Origin: Planctomycetota bacterium
Lineage (GTDB): Bacteria > Planctomycetota > UBA1135 > GCA-002686595
Length of the DNA stretch: 64,000 bases
Assembly: GCA_947484275.1 (NCBI GenBank)
Contig: CANKOY010000009.1
Span: 1 to 64,000, forward strand
Direction: 5' to 3'
The notes under the pieces were generated by a model that had not been told where the DNA came from, searched no databases, and saw only the letters and a program-made list of their open reading frames with translations. A program made the position numbers and the translations under genes. Below, piece after piece: positions 34,996-44,130 of this stretch. Position 1 is the first letter of the stretch. Each line of letters begins with the position of its first letter.

Positions 34996-36213
34996 TCAGG
35001 GGCCGACGATATACGAGAGCGCGTTGCTGAGCAGCGATCCATGTGCCACGGTGTCGCGCGCCCACCATTGAACCGTCACGGGCGTGCCCACGGTGGACAG
35101 GAACGCCGCGGGCGTGCCGCCTCCGAGGCCGGCGGCGAACTCATTAAGGTCCATCGATAGAACGCCGTCGCACGAACCAGGCGTTCCGTTGACATCAAAT
35201 TTGACCGGACCGCGTTTCAGGGGCGTGCCGATGCACAGCGTGCCGCCGGAGAACGGCGTGGCGGCGGGGCCTGCGTTGGAATACAGGAGCAAACCTGACT
35301 TCTGCGCGCGGGCATTGATGCAACCGACGCGAAAGCCCGTGACGGCGGAAGCGCTCGGGCTCCCCAGGAACAGCATCGCCGGCGTACTCCCGCAGGAATT
35401 CACCTTGCCAGTGCAGTACACCTCGGGGTTCGACGATCCGGGCAGAATCTGGCCGCGCAACTCACCGGCAGGAAAACCGCTGCTCGTGATCTCGATGTAG
35501 GCCAGCCCCGCGAGCAACGCCGCTTCATCCGCCTCCGCGTAGTTCCATGTGGCGAACTTGTGCGTGCCCGCGGGAAGCGTGTGCAGGATCAGCCCCGTGC
35601 CGCCTGCTGGCGCGAAGCCGTGCACGTTCGCTTGGAGTTCCGCACCCGAGTAACCGCCCGCGTCCAGGGTGATCACCGCCGTGTTCGTCGTGGTGTCGAT
35701 GGCGACGAAGCCTGTCCCGGAAGCCGCCGTCGTGACGGCCGGTACCACCTGCGCACCATCGAGCGTGATGACCATGAACACTGCATCGTCCACCAACGTG
35801 AACTGACCGCGAATCTCGCCGGGCACGTACAGTTGACTGTGGATGTTCCAGTACGTCAGGCCGGCGATGATGTCGGCTTCCTGACTCTCCATGTAGTTCC
35901 ACACGCTCGGCCCCTGGGTGTCGAGGGGCAGCGGATGGATTGGCGGAACTCCCGAGACCCCTGGCGGCGCCATGCCGTGGATGTGGATTCCGTACTGTCC
36001 CGGCGCGATCCCGTTGAAGCGAATGTCGCAATCAAGGCGATTGGCCGCGCGGTCCATGATGCCCCAGGCCGTGCCCGTGGCTGTGGACGAGTTCGGCGGC
36101 GTCGACTGGGCCCCTTCGAGGTCAGCGCGGAAGCAGAGCTTCTGCGCGGCCGCTGCTGGAGCGAATGCAGACCCGAGGAGGAGGACGGCGCAGATAGAGC
36201 GTTGCATGGTCAT
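34996..36213 (-). CDS. Secreted protein with two CHRD domains and the shared C-terminal module
   Basis: 405 aa with signal peptide (CAVLLLGSAFAPAAAAQ). Two CHRD-type beta domains follow: residues ~25-145 (LEGAQSTPP, IHIHGMAPPG, GEIRGQF) and ~148-260 (LDGAQVVPAV, AELQANVHGFAPAG, GELRGQIL). The final ~140 residues (VYCTGKVNSCGSTPAM through LSNALSYIVGP) are the Cys-containing module also present at 15239 and 36552. CHRD domains occur in animal chordin and in many bacterial secreted proteins, where their role is unknown. ATG 36207 is an alternative start. Confidence 0.88.
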   Translation of the reverse strand: MTMQRSICAVLLLGSAFAPAAAAQKLCFRADLEGAQSTPPNSSTATGTAWGIMDRAANRLDCDIRFNGIAPGQYGIHIHGMAPPGVSGVPPIHPLPLDTQGPSVWNYMESQEADIIAGLTYWNIHSQLYVPGEIRGQFTLVDDAVFMVITLDGAQVVPAVTTAASGTGFVAIDTTTNTAVITLDAGGYSGAELQANVHGFAPAGGTGLILHTLPAGTHKFATWNYAEADEAALLAGLAYIEITSSGFPAGELRGQILPGSSNPEVYCTGKVNSCGSTPAMLFLGSPSASAVTGFRVGCINARAQKSGLLLYSNAGPAATPFSGGTLCIGTPLKRGPVKFDVNGTPGSCDGVLSMDLNEFAAGLGGGTPAAFLSTVGTPVTVQWWARDTVAHGSLLSNALSYIVGP

Positions 36214-36551
36214 CGCAAGGTCTCACTTTCTTTGGTGGGGACGGCCCGTGGTCCCTCTAGGCGGCGTGGAGCGGGGCCCGTCCTGAAGCACGCCGTGTCA
36301 CGGCACATGCGCCACTAGCGGGTTTCCTAGCTTGCCCTGCCCGGCGATTTCGTCACGGGGTTTTGGCAAATCGCCGCACCCCCGCATCGACGGCCAGCAA
36401 CGGATTGCACGGGAGCGCACCCTCGCCCGTCGCCCAGACGGGCCCCGACACTCGCGCGGCGGCGAACGCGGTAGGCTTAGGCGCGCCCCGGGAGGGCGCT
36501 GCCCTGCTCGCTCCTTAGTCCCCGTTTCGACTGCGGTCTCGGCCGCCGGTC
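36214..36551. other. Divergent intergenic region
   Basis: About 340 bp between the CHRD gene (-) and the M14 peptidase gene (+), both encoding proteins with the same C-terminal module. It must hold the two promoters, but I cannot point to convincing -35/-10 elements. No coding sequence recognised. Confidence 0.4.
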
Positions 36552-38447
36552 GTGGGCTTACCTGTGACACGCACAAACGACTCATCGCCTTATCGGTGGA
36601 CCCTTGGCCTGCTCGGTGGACTCTTGTTCCCGGGCCTCGCCCCGGCGCAGCTGTCCACCCATGTGCTTCTCGAAGCGGCAGACGCGGGGGCGTTGGCGCA
36701 CTCGCTCGAGGACCAGGGCTTCGATGTCATCGAGGGCTCGGTGAGCGCGACCGCGCTTGAGTTGGTGTGCTCTCCGGCGAGCCTGACGTATCTGCGCGAG
36801 CGCGGGTTCGCGCCCACGACAATCGCGATCGGCCGTCCCTACCAAGAGATCCAAGCGTCGCAGCAAGGGCCTGAGGCGGTGCCCGTGGGGTATCCGGACG
36901 GCGCGCAAATCCAGGCGCAATTGCTGGCTGCTGCGGCGGCCTATCCCTCGCTCGCAAAGGTCTACGACCTGACGGCGCGTTACGGGATGGCGCCCACGGT
37001 TGGCGGCAGACACCTCTACGCCATCAAGATCTCCGACAACGTTTCGACCGAAGAGGACGAACCGGCGTTGCTGCTCGTCAGCGCTCACCATGCGCGCGAG
37101 ATCGTCACGCCCGTGATCGCCTTGAACGCGCTCGACAAGCTGCTCGCGCTTTACGGCGTCGATCCCGCCGTCACCGCAGCGATCGATGGTCAGGAGATAT
37201 GGATCGCACCCAACTGGAATCCCGACGGCTACGACCACGTTTTCACCGTGGACAATCTTTGGCGCAAGAATCGCCGCGTCTTTCCGTCCGGCGTGGGCGT
37301 GGATCTCAATCGGAACTATCCGTTCGGTTGGAATTCGCCCTGCAGCGGCAGCACCACTGTCAGCCAGGACACCTACCGGGGGCCAAGCGCTGCGTCGGAG
37401 GTAGAGACGCAGACGATGGCGGCGTTTTCAGCGGAGCGCCGCTTCGCGAAAGTCGTCGACTACCACTCTTTCGCCTCGGAAGTGCGCTACGGCTACGGCT
37501 GCTGGACCCATCCGCTCGCGAGCTTCCTTGCGACCGAGGCCGCGGACTTGTCCCAGGCCAGCGGATACATGGGCGACACGGCCCTCTCCTGTTGTACGGC
37601 GGGCAACATCCACCTGCACTCAGCGACGACTGGCGCGTTCGCATTCCTGATCGAGACCCACACCTCGTTCCAGCCCACTTACGCCAGCGCGCAATTGGAG
37701 GCGGACAAGGTGTGGCCCGGGCTGCTCTGGCTCCTCGCGCGACCGCTGTCGATCTCGGGGCACGTCACCGACGCTTGCACCGGAGAGGCGATCGCATCGA
37801 CGTTGACGTTCAGTGGCGTCAACTACGTCAATGGCGAGGTCAATGGCAGCGGCGGCAGCTTTGGCCGCTACCATGCCGTGTTGCCGCCCGGAAATTACAC
37901 CGCGCAATTCAGCGCTCCAGGTTACGCCACCGCTAACCGCCCGTTCAGTGTTACGGCTGCCAGCGCCCACATCGAGGATGTGGCGCTCGTTCCCCTGCAG
38001 AATGCGACTGTCTACTGCACTGCGAAGCTCAACAGCCTCGGCTGCCTCCCTTCGATCGCCACCAGCGGCGTGCCCAGTGCGAGCGCAGCCCTCGGTTTTG
38101 TCATCAGCGCGAGCAACGTGCGCAATCTGAAACCGGGGCTGCTGCTCTACACCACCAGCGGTCAAGCAGCTGGCCCATTCCAGGGCGGATTCCTGTGCGT
38201 GGCCGCACCGGTGCGCCGTTCGATAGGACTCAATTCCCAGGGCTCGCCCGCGGGAGCCGATTGCACCGGCGTCTACGCGATCGACTTCAATGCCTTCGGT
38301 CGCGGACTGCTGGGCGGGACACCGATGGCGGCGTTGTCGGTTCCCGGCACCCAAGTGCACAGCCAATTCTGGGGACGCGATCCAGGCTTCGCCGCTCCGA
38401 ACAACACCACGCTGAGCAACGCCGCAAGTTTCGTGATCTGTCAATAA
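36552..38447 (+). CDS. Secreted M14-family zinc carboxypeptidase with shared C-terminal module
   Basis: About 631 aa from GTG 36552 (GTG 36564 is an alternative). The signal-peptide region is [18 protein letters not shown]. The M14 catalytic domain covers about residues 110-400. It has the zinc site HHAREIV (H-x-x-E), the substrate Arg/Asn region [10 protein letters not shown], zinc-ligand His in DYHSF, and catalytic Glu in [10 protein letters not shown] carboxypeptidase-regulatory-like beta domain follows ([18 protein letters not shown], about 410-485). Last comes the ~140-residue Cys-containing module ([16 protein letters not shown] to [11 protein letters not shown]) shared with 15239 and 34996. 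Predicted extracellular peptidase. Confidence 0.9.
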   Translation: MGLPVTRTNDSSPYRWTLGLLGGLLFPGLAPAQLSTHVLLEAADAGALAHSLEDQGFDVIEGSVSATALELVCSPASLTYLRERGFAPTTIAIGRPYQEIQASQQGPEAVPVGYPDGAQIQAQLLAAAAAYPSLAKVYDLTARYGMAPTVGGRHLYAIKISDNVSTEEDEPALLLVSAHHAREIVTPVIALNALDKLLALYGVDPAVTAAIDGQEIWIAPNWNPDGYDHVFTVDNLWRKNRRVFPSGVGVDLNRNYPFGWNSPCSGSTTVSQDTYRGPSAASEVETQTMAAFSAERRFAKVVDYHSFASEVRYGYGCWTHPLASFLATEAADLSQASGYMGDTALSCCTAGNIHLHSATTGAFAFLIETHTSFQPTYASAQLEADKVWPGLLWLLARPLSISGHVTDACTGEAIASTLTFSGVNYVNGEVNGSGGSFGRYHAVLPPGNYTAQFSAPGYATANRPFSVTAASAHIEDVALVPLQNATVYCTAKLNSLGCLPSIATSGVPSASAALGFVISASNVRNLKPGLLLYTTSGQAAGPFQGGFLCVAAPVRRSIGLNSQGSPAGADCTGVYAIDFNAFGRGLLGGTPMAALSVPGTQVHSQFWGRDPGFAAPNNTTLSNAASFVICQ

Positions 38448-38649
38448 CCGGCCCGTGGTGGTGAGGAGCCGCGGTCCGCAACCACGGGACCGGCCGTCGA
38501 TGGAATCAAGGATCCTGCCCTTGATGGCTGGGCCATAAGCAGGTGGATCCACCCTCCATTTGAGGAGCCGCCGATGCTCCACTGGTGTCCCTGGCCAGGG
38601 GTTGCGTTGCGATCATCGCCTGCGCCCTGCCCTCCACGGGATCGCTCGC

Positions 38650-39387
38650 ATGAAACTCACTCCGATCTGCATTGCCATCGCGATCTTTGCGGCGTCCTTC
38701 GTCACGGGTTGCTACGCCGTTCGAACCGTTCCTCTGGAACCACCGATCGCTCGAAAATTGAGGCATCCCGATTCGTTCGCCCTACTCCCCGCTGGCGAGC
38801 AGCGATGCAGCATAGGGGACGTGCTCTTCACGTGCGCGCGGTACAAGGACGGCGCTCATGAAGAAGTCGGCGTCGATCGCCGTCCAGGAACGCCGCCCTT
38901 TCCCGATTCACCCGGCTGGAGCGGCACTCATCAATTCACAGCGGAAGATGGCGCGAAGCTCACGGTCTTCACACATCCCGAGTTCTACAAAGGCAAGGTC
39001 GGAGTCATTCTCGACGGCGACGACATGCTGGCCACCTCGGCACCCCTGGTGCAAGTTGAAGGCTCCAGTACAGGACGTCGCTGGGCGTTGGAAAGCGAGC
39101 GCAAGTTCTTCTATGTGCCGACTGTCCTGCTTGAAGTTTGGGGAGTCCGTTTCGGAGGAAAGAAGGGAAGCGACTATGTATTCGAGATCATTGACCGGCC
39201 GAATCCCAACGTGACGGAGGTGGTCCAGTCGCTTCAAGTCGCCGAAGCCGAGTTTCTCAGCGGATTCGTCGTGAGGGGCGTCATGGTGGACGGCATCTCC
39301 GACGACGGTCGCGGGATCATCTCGTATGTGCTGACGGACATGCGTGACGCGAAAGCGGAACTCCCGAAGGCCGGCGCGAGCATGTGA
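38650..39387 (+). CDS. Lipoprotein of unknown function
   Basis: 245 aa from ATG 38650 with a lipoprotein signal (ICIAIAIFAASFVTGCYAV). The mature part is beta-rich (TVFTHPEFYKGKVGVILDGD, FFYVPTVLLEVWGVRF), with no recognised family or catalytic motif. The upstream in-frame extension lacks signal character. Codon usage appears slightly less GC-rich than its neighbours, by eye. It stands alone between the M14 gene and a repeat-rich gap. Confidence 0.7.
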   Translation: MKLTPICIAIAIFAASFVTGCYAVRTVPLEPPIARKLRHPDSFALLPAGEQRCSIGDVLFTCARYKDGAHEEVGVDRRPGTPPFPDSPGWSGTHQFTAEDGAKLTVFTHPEFYKGKVGVILDGDDMLATSAPLVQVEGSSTGRRWALESERKFFYVPTVLLEVWGVRFGGKKGSDYVFEIIDRPNPNVTEVVQSLQVAEAEFLSGFVVRGVMVDGISDDGRGIISYVLTDMRDAKAELPKAGASM

Positions 39388-39590
39388 TGGAGCGTGCCGA
39401 ACGTCCTCGCGCGTACCCGTGGCGCCGGAAGCCAGGGCGCGCAGAGTTCCCGAGCTCGCGTCGCGCACATCCTGCAATTCAAATCCGCTCCCTGTACTCC
39501 TCGATTTCCGCGCGCGTCGGCCACTGGAACGCCGCGAGGTGCTCCGCGACGGGGCGATCGGCTGCGATGGTCACTGGCGCTTGGAATGCT

Positions 39591-39769
39591 CTAGCAGCCC
39601 GTTGAAAAAGCCCCTACTACGCCAGTGCGTGTTTCGGCGCTGCGGCGTCGCGCTCGGAAAGTCGTGCTCGGCGGCCAGGAAGGCCGCTTCAGCGCGATTT
39701 TCTGTGGCGCTCCCTGCCACGCCTTCACACGCCCTGTCTCGCTACGGGCCTTTTTCAACGGACTGCTAG
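39591..39769. repeat. MITE-like inverted-repeat element, copy 1 (179 bp)
   Basis: The left end CTAGCAGCCCGTTGAAAAAG (39591-39610) and the reverse complement of the right end (39769-39750) agree at 19 of 20 positions. A central palindrome GCGGCC-AGGAA-GGCCGC lies at 39671-39687. It encodes nothing: short frames through it are the source of spurious ORFs. It lies in the 630-bp gene-free stretch 39388-40016, which otherwise holds only copy 2. Confidence 0.85.
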
Positions 39770-39940
39770 TGTCTCAGCGGCGCTTGCGTGACTTCCGCGG
39801 TTCACGCCAAGTCTGACGTCGAGCGGGGAACCCTGACACTGTCCCTTGGCGCAGTTTCCTACCGACGAGCGCGAATTCATGCGCCTCGGCGTGGAGTCAT
39901 CGGGCCGAACTCAGCCGAACTGACCGCCACCTCCCCTGCG

Positions 39941-40019
39941 CTAGGAGCCCGTTGAAAGAGTCCCGTCGCGAGGCGAAGAGCGCGAAGCCGCAGCAGGGCG
40001 CTTTTTCAACGGGCTGCTA
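39941..40019. repeat. MITE-like inverted-repeat element, copy 2 (short, about 80 bp)
   Basis: The left end CTAGGAGCCCGTTGAAAGAG and the reverse complement of the right end (ATAGCAGCCCGTTGAAAAAG) match with three or four differences. The interior shares CCGTCGCGAGGCGAAG with the right interior of the 52356 copy (reverse strand), so this looks like an internally deleted relative. Its last TAG (minus strand, 40019-40017) is the stop codon of the Tat-exported protein gene. Confidence 0.8.
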
Positions 40020-41534
40020 TGCCAGCAGTCGTCGCGCCTCGTCAACCCCAGGTGCCGGGAAGCCTTGGTGGCTGGCCATCACGCGCGTGAGTGCGACGAG
40101 GTAGATCGCGCGGTGCGCCGGCTGGGCGCGCCCGTGTTCCTCCTGTGCGGTGCGGAAGAATTTTTCGGCGTGCAAGGCGCCGTCCTCGCTGACGGCGAAA
40201 GGCAGTAGCACCGAGAACAGCGCTTCCGGTCCATGGCCCAACTCGCAGTAGCGCCGCGCCGCCGCGCAGGCTTGCTTCTGATCGCGCGCGCGAATGTGGC
40301 TGGCACACTGATCGAGCAGTGCACCGGGCTCCGACACCGTCGGCGCAATGGCGTCGTGATCGTGGGCGTGCGCAGGGAAGCCTCCCGCTTGCTCGGCCGT
40401 GTGGTAAGCCCCGGCGATCAAGCTCGCAAAAGCATTTTTCGCGCTGCCGACGCGCGCCAGGCAGCGCCAGGCATTGGCCGCGTCCGATGCGTGGACGCCG
40501 ATGGAGGCGCCGTGGACGCTGCCGATCGGTTTGCCCGCGGATGCGCGCTCCTGGCCCAAATCGTGGAGCAACAGTCGCGCGCTGGCGAGCGACAGGGCTC
40601 GGCCTACATCCTCAGGATCCGTTCCCGCCGCCAATGCCTCCGCCGCCGCCGCCGCCGCCGCGGTTCTATCGCTGGCGTAGAAACTCGCTGCGAGGCGCTC
40701 GAGCGTCGCCAGGTCCGCGGGCCGCGTGCCGCGCTCGCGCTCGTTCAAGCCGTGGCGTGCCATCAACTCCGCCAACAACGCGCGGAGCGTTTCCGGCGAA
40801 TGGCCTCGGCCGGCGCGCGCGGTGTCCTCGTCGATGCAAAAGCGCACGGGTTGGCGCAGCAAAGTCAGGCCGTGCTCACTTCCTGTCAAACGCAGCAAAT
40901 CGTAGGCGCGCCAGGCGAGCACGACGCGGTGAACGTTCACCTCATCGCGCACCACCGTTTGGATTTCCTCCCAGGCCTGCGCGGTCGATTCTGATTCTGC
41001 GACCGCGAGGTTTCTCTCGGCCCGCTCAAGCTTGCGCGCGCGCAGCGCTTCGGCCAGCGTGCCCTCACCCCTGGGGTCTTGGATCGGCGCCAGCGCATCG
41101 TCCGCACTCCGATTGGCGTCGTGCAAGAAGCGCGTATTGCGGTGCAGCACCTTGAGCACCGGCAATGCTTCGAGTCCCGCAGGCATCTGCGCCGCCACCT
41201 CGTAGCTCGGCACCAGGGCCATCAGCGCGTGATAGCCGTTGTAATCCGTCCCACCGTGTCCGCGCGCGTTGGCCAAGGCCCCAGCTCCGACGAGATCGGA
41301 CAACGGCGTCCCGGACTTCAGCTTCTTCACCAAGAGCGGCAAGAGCGCGTCGGCCTCGGTCCCTTGCATTAGGTCCACCAGCGGATCGAGGGCGCCAAAG
41401 CGCAGGCGCTCCCTCGCGAGCAGCATCGAAGACGCGCCGAATCCGGCGCGCTGCACCAGGGCAAGTCCAACTGAGGCATAGAGGGTCTGCCTGCAGATGC
41501 CATTCAAGAATTCACGGCGACTCGAAGTGTTCAT
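40017..41534 (-). CDS. Tat-exported helical protein of unknown function
   Basis: 505 aa starting at ATG 41534 with AGGAG 7 nt upstream. The N-terminus SSRREFLNGICRQTLYASVGLAL is a twin-arginine signal (SRREFL), so the folded protein is exported. The mature protein is almost wholly helical and Ala/Leu/Arg-rich (ATLERLAASFYASDRTAAAA), with several His-rich spots (YHALMALVPSYEVAAQM, HAHDHDAIAP) but no family I recognise. The terminal TAG belongs to the adjacent inverted repeat. Confidence 0.72.
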   Translation of the reverse strand: MNTSSRREFLNGICRQTLYASVGLALVQRAGFGASSMLLARERLRFGALDPLVDLMQGTEADALLPLLVKKLKSGTPLSDLVGAGALANARGHGGTDYNGYHALMALVPSYEVAAQMPAGLEALPVLKVLHRNTRFLHDANRSADDALAPIQDPRGEGTLAEALRARKLERAERNLAVAESESTAQAWEEIQTVVRDEVNVHRVVLAWRAYDLLRLTGSEHGLTLLRQPVRFCIDEDTARAGRGHSPETLRALLAELMARHGLNERERGTRPADLATLERLAASFYASDRTAAAAAAAEALAAGTDPEDVGRALSLASARLLLHDLGQERASAGKPIGSVHGASIGVHASDAANAWRCLARVGSAKNAFASLIAGAYHTAEQAGGFPAHAHDHDAIAPTVSEPGALLDQCASHIRARDQKQACAAARRYCELGHGPEALFSVLLPFAVSEDGALHAEKFFRTAQEEHGRAQPAHRAIYLVALTRVMASHQGFPAPGVDEARRLLA

Positions 41535-41806
41535 GCTCTGCTCCTGGCAAGACCCGCGCGGATTCGAGGGAACGACTCTCCGCCAGCAGCCTACGTGTCC
41601 GCGAGGACCAGTGCGTGTTTCCATCCGGTAATGACCTGTGGTGGATCGGGAACGCGGCTTTTCCCCGCGGCGTGCGATACGCGTGACCAGGGCCTCTCGG
41701 CGACGCCAGAGCACGTATTCGTCGCGAAGTGGCCCATGGCACGGTCGTTGCGATCAGGGGTCTGCACGAATTCAAGAAACCGCGACCTCCAGCCCACGAG
41801 TCAGAC

Positions 41807-43933
41807 ATGCAACGAATTGCCAAGAACCCACTGCTCTTCACCGGCGTCTTCGCGGCGAGCCTTGCGCTGCCGTCGCTCTCTTTCGCCCACGGCGGAACGT
41901 ACCGCGGGCCCCAGGACACCGTTCCGCCCTCGGGCGGCGGAGGCGGTCAAGGTGGAGGCGTGCCGACGCCTGGTCCCGTGGGTCCGGGCGTGCCCGGTGG
42001 AGGTCGTCAGACGCCGGGTGGCGTGACCCCTGGGCAGCCGGCCGGTGACCCCGCCGGCGGCCGACGCAACACTGGCGGCGACGGCGCAGGAGCCGACCTC
42101 ACGGGCTGGGAATACTGGTGGGCGTTCAATCGCGATCCGTTCCTGAACCTGAAGTCGCACATCGCGTCGCTCGGAGTTCAGACGGGTTCCGAAGAGCACT
42201 ACCTCGGCCGCGGGGAGAGCGTCCAGTCGCGCGACATGCTGCGCGTGAGCGAGCAGAAGGTCCGGGGTGATATTGTCCCGCGCTTGCTCGCGGCGCTGAA
42301 GAGCGAATCGTCCAACGACGTGCAATCGAGTTGCATGATCGCCCTGGCGAAAATTGGGGAGGCCAAGGGTGAGGACGGCAAGTCGCCGATCGCAGAGGCG
42401 ATTCGTCCTCTGCTCATCGACAAGAGCCAAGAGGTGTCCGAGACCGCTGCTGTGGCCTTGGGCATTCTCGCAGACAAGGCGAACATCGGGCTCTTGACTG
42501 CGGTGCTCGAAAACGATGACGCGCGAATGCGTTCGCTCGGTGTGGGACAAATCGGCGACGTCAGCGTGCGCACGCGTGCCTTCGCTGCCTACGGCTTGGG
42601 CCTGATTGGCTACAAGGCGTCGGCCACGGATCGCGTGCAAATCCTCGCAACCCTGCGCAAGATCCTCGACGGCGAGGGCAAGCGCATGGCGCAGCGCGAC
42701 ATCCAAGTCGCCTGTCTGACCGCCGTGGGTCTTATGCCCCTGGCCCACAGCGCGACCGATTTGGAGGGCATTGACGGAGTCAACACGACGCCAAATTCCA
42801 TGGAGACCCTGCAGGAGCAGTTGCGCTACTTGCTCGCCTACTACGCTGACGAGAGCAACAACCACCTGATTCGCGCCCACGCTCCGACTGCCATGGCGCG
42901 CCTGCTATCCGTCAGCGATTCCGCCGCCGTGGCGATTCTGCGCGAAGAGGTGGCCGGCATCCTGTCGAAGAGCCTCACGCGCGAATCGAAGGACACCAAC
43001 GCCATCCAGCAGAGCTGCGTCCTGGCGCTGGGCATGATCGGCGACTGCGACGAGGATGCAGTGGACAAGTCGATTCGCGCCAAGCTCATGGGTGTCAAGG
43101 ACGAGCTCATGGATCAGCAGGTGCGCAATTTCGCCCTGATCGCCTTGGCCCAAGCATCGGGACGGCCCGGAACCGGACTTGGCGATCCCATCGACGGCGT
43201 GAACACGAAGAACAAGCGCGAGAACTCGCGCTCGTTCCTGCTGGCGCAACTGGGCCAGGGCAAGAGCGCGGTCTATCCGTGGTCGGGAATGGCCCTCGCC
43301 GTCATGGAGCGCGGACTCGACGACGCGCGCCTTGCTTCGTCGCCCGAGGTGAAGCAGGCGCTGCAAAGTGCACTGGAGCAAGCGGGTTCGCCGTCCCATC
43401 AGGGCGCGTTCGCCATCGCTTGCGGACTGGTGCGCGATCCCGCCGCCAAAGATGTACTGCTGCGCAACCTCGAGCGCGTGCGGGACGTCGAAGCGCGTGG
43501 CTACACGGCGGTGGGCCTGGGCCTGTTGGGCGACCGCTCGGCGCTGCCGGCGATCCAAGAGGTCGTGCGCAAGTCGAAGTACCAAGCGCCGCTGCTGAAG
43601 AGTGCGGCGATTGGTCTTGGGTTGCTCGGAGACAAGGACCTCGTGGAGGAACTGGTGGTGATGCTCAAGGGCGCCACGGGTTTGTCGTCCCAGGCGGCGA
43701 TCAGTTCGGCCCTGGGATTCATCGGCGACTCGCGCTCGGTGGACCCCTTGATCGAAATGATGCAGGACCAGGAAGTCACCGCACTAGCGCGCGCCTTCGC
43801 GGCGGTGGCGCTCGGCATCATCTCCGACAAAGAGCCGCTGCCCTGGAATTCGAAGATCGCGGTGGGCAGCAACTACCACGCGAACACCGAGACGCTGACG
43901 AACCAGACCTCGGGGATCCTCGACATACTGTGA
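41807..43933 (+). CDS. Large secreted HEAT-repeat protein
   Basis: 708 aa from ATG 41807 with signal peptide (FTGVFAASLALPSLSFAHG). A Gly/Pro-rich low-complexity linker follows (residues ~35-95), then a long array of HEAT/PBS-lyase-type repeats. Examples are SCMIALAKIGEAKG, SETAAVALGILADKANI, VRTRAFAAYGLGLIGYKA, ARGYTAVGLGLLGDRSAL, LKSAAIGLGLLGDKDLV and ARAFAAVALGIISDKE. It is a scaffold-type protein outside the cytoplasm. A fragment starting at 43971 repeats the mature N-terminal HGG...PPDT...PP theme and may be the remnant of a partner gene. Confidence 0.87.
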   Translation: MQRIAKNPLLFTGVFAASLALPSLSFAHGGTYRGPQDTVPPSGGGGGQGGGVPTPGPVGPGVPGGGRQTPGGVTPGQPAGDPAGGRRNTGGDGAGADLTGWEYWWAFNRDPFLNLKSHIASLGVQTGSEEHYLGRGESVQSRDMLRVSEQKVRGDIVPRLLAALKSESSNDVQSSCMIALAKIGEAKGEDGKSPIAEAIRPLLIDKSQEVSETAAVALGILADKANIGLLTAVLENDDARMRSLGVGQIGDVSVRTRAFAAYGLGLIGYKASATDRVQILATLRKILDGEGKRMAQRDIQVACLTAVGLMPLAHSATDLEGIDGVNTTPNSMETLQEQLRYLLAYYADESNNHLIRAHAPTAMARLLSVSDSAAVAILREEVAGILSKSLTRESKDTNAIQQSCVLALGMIGDCDEDAVDKSIRAKLMGVKDELMDQQVRNFALIALAQASGRPGTGLGDPIDGVNTKNKRENSRSFLLAQLGQGKSAVYPWSGMALAVMERGLDDARLASSPEVKQALQSALEQAGSPSHQGAFAIACGLVRDPAAKDVLLRNLERVRDVEARGYTAVGLGLLGDRSALPAIQEVVRKSKYQAPLLKSAAIGLGLLGDKDLVEELVVMLKGATGLSSQAAISSALGFIGDSRSVDPLIEMMQDQEVTALARAFAAVALGIISDKEPLPWNSKIAVGSNYHANTETLTNQTSGILDIL

Positions 43934-43970
43934 TCGCAGTCGTCGAGCCCACCAGACGGATCAGCGCACC

Positions 43971-44130
43971 ATGGAACCGCACCACTTCGCGCTGATCCTC
44001 GCATGCAGCCTCGCCGTGCCGGGCATTGCCCATGGGCACGGCGGGCGCTGCTATTTTCCTCCTGACACGGCGCCGCCCGCAGCTTCACACGCCGACGGAA
44101 ACCACGCTGGAGGCGCGCCCGTCCGCAGCC
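43971..44130 (+). pseudogene. Truncated start of a secreted-protein gene
   Basis: ATG 43971 opens with a convincing signal peptide (LILACSLAVPGIAHGHGG) and a YFPPDTAPPAA segment resembling the mature N-terminus of the preceding HEAT protein (AHGGTYRGPQDTVPP). The open frame then runs antisense through the radical-SAM gene and loses all coding character. This looks like the 5' end of a cotranscribed gene cut off when the opposite-strand radical-SAM block joined here. The right boundary is uncertain. Confidence 0.4.

Noticed and set aside
39625-39816. Short plus-strand ORF with similarity to sequence at 13755-13913
   Set aside because: Both lie inside copies of the inverted-repeat element; the similarity is between repeat copies, not proteins.
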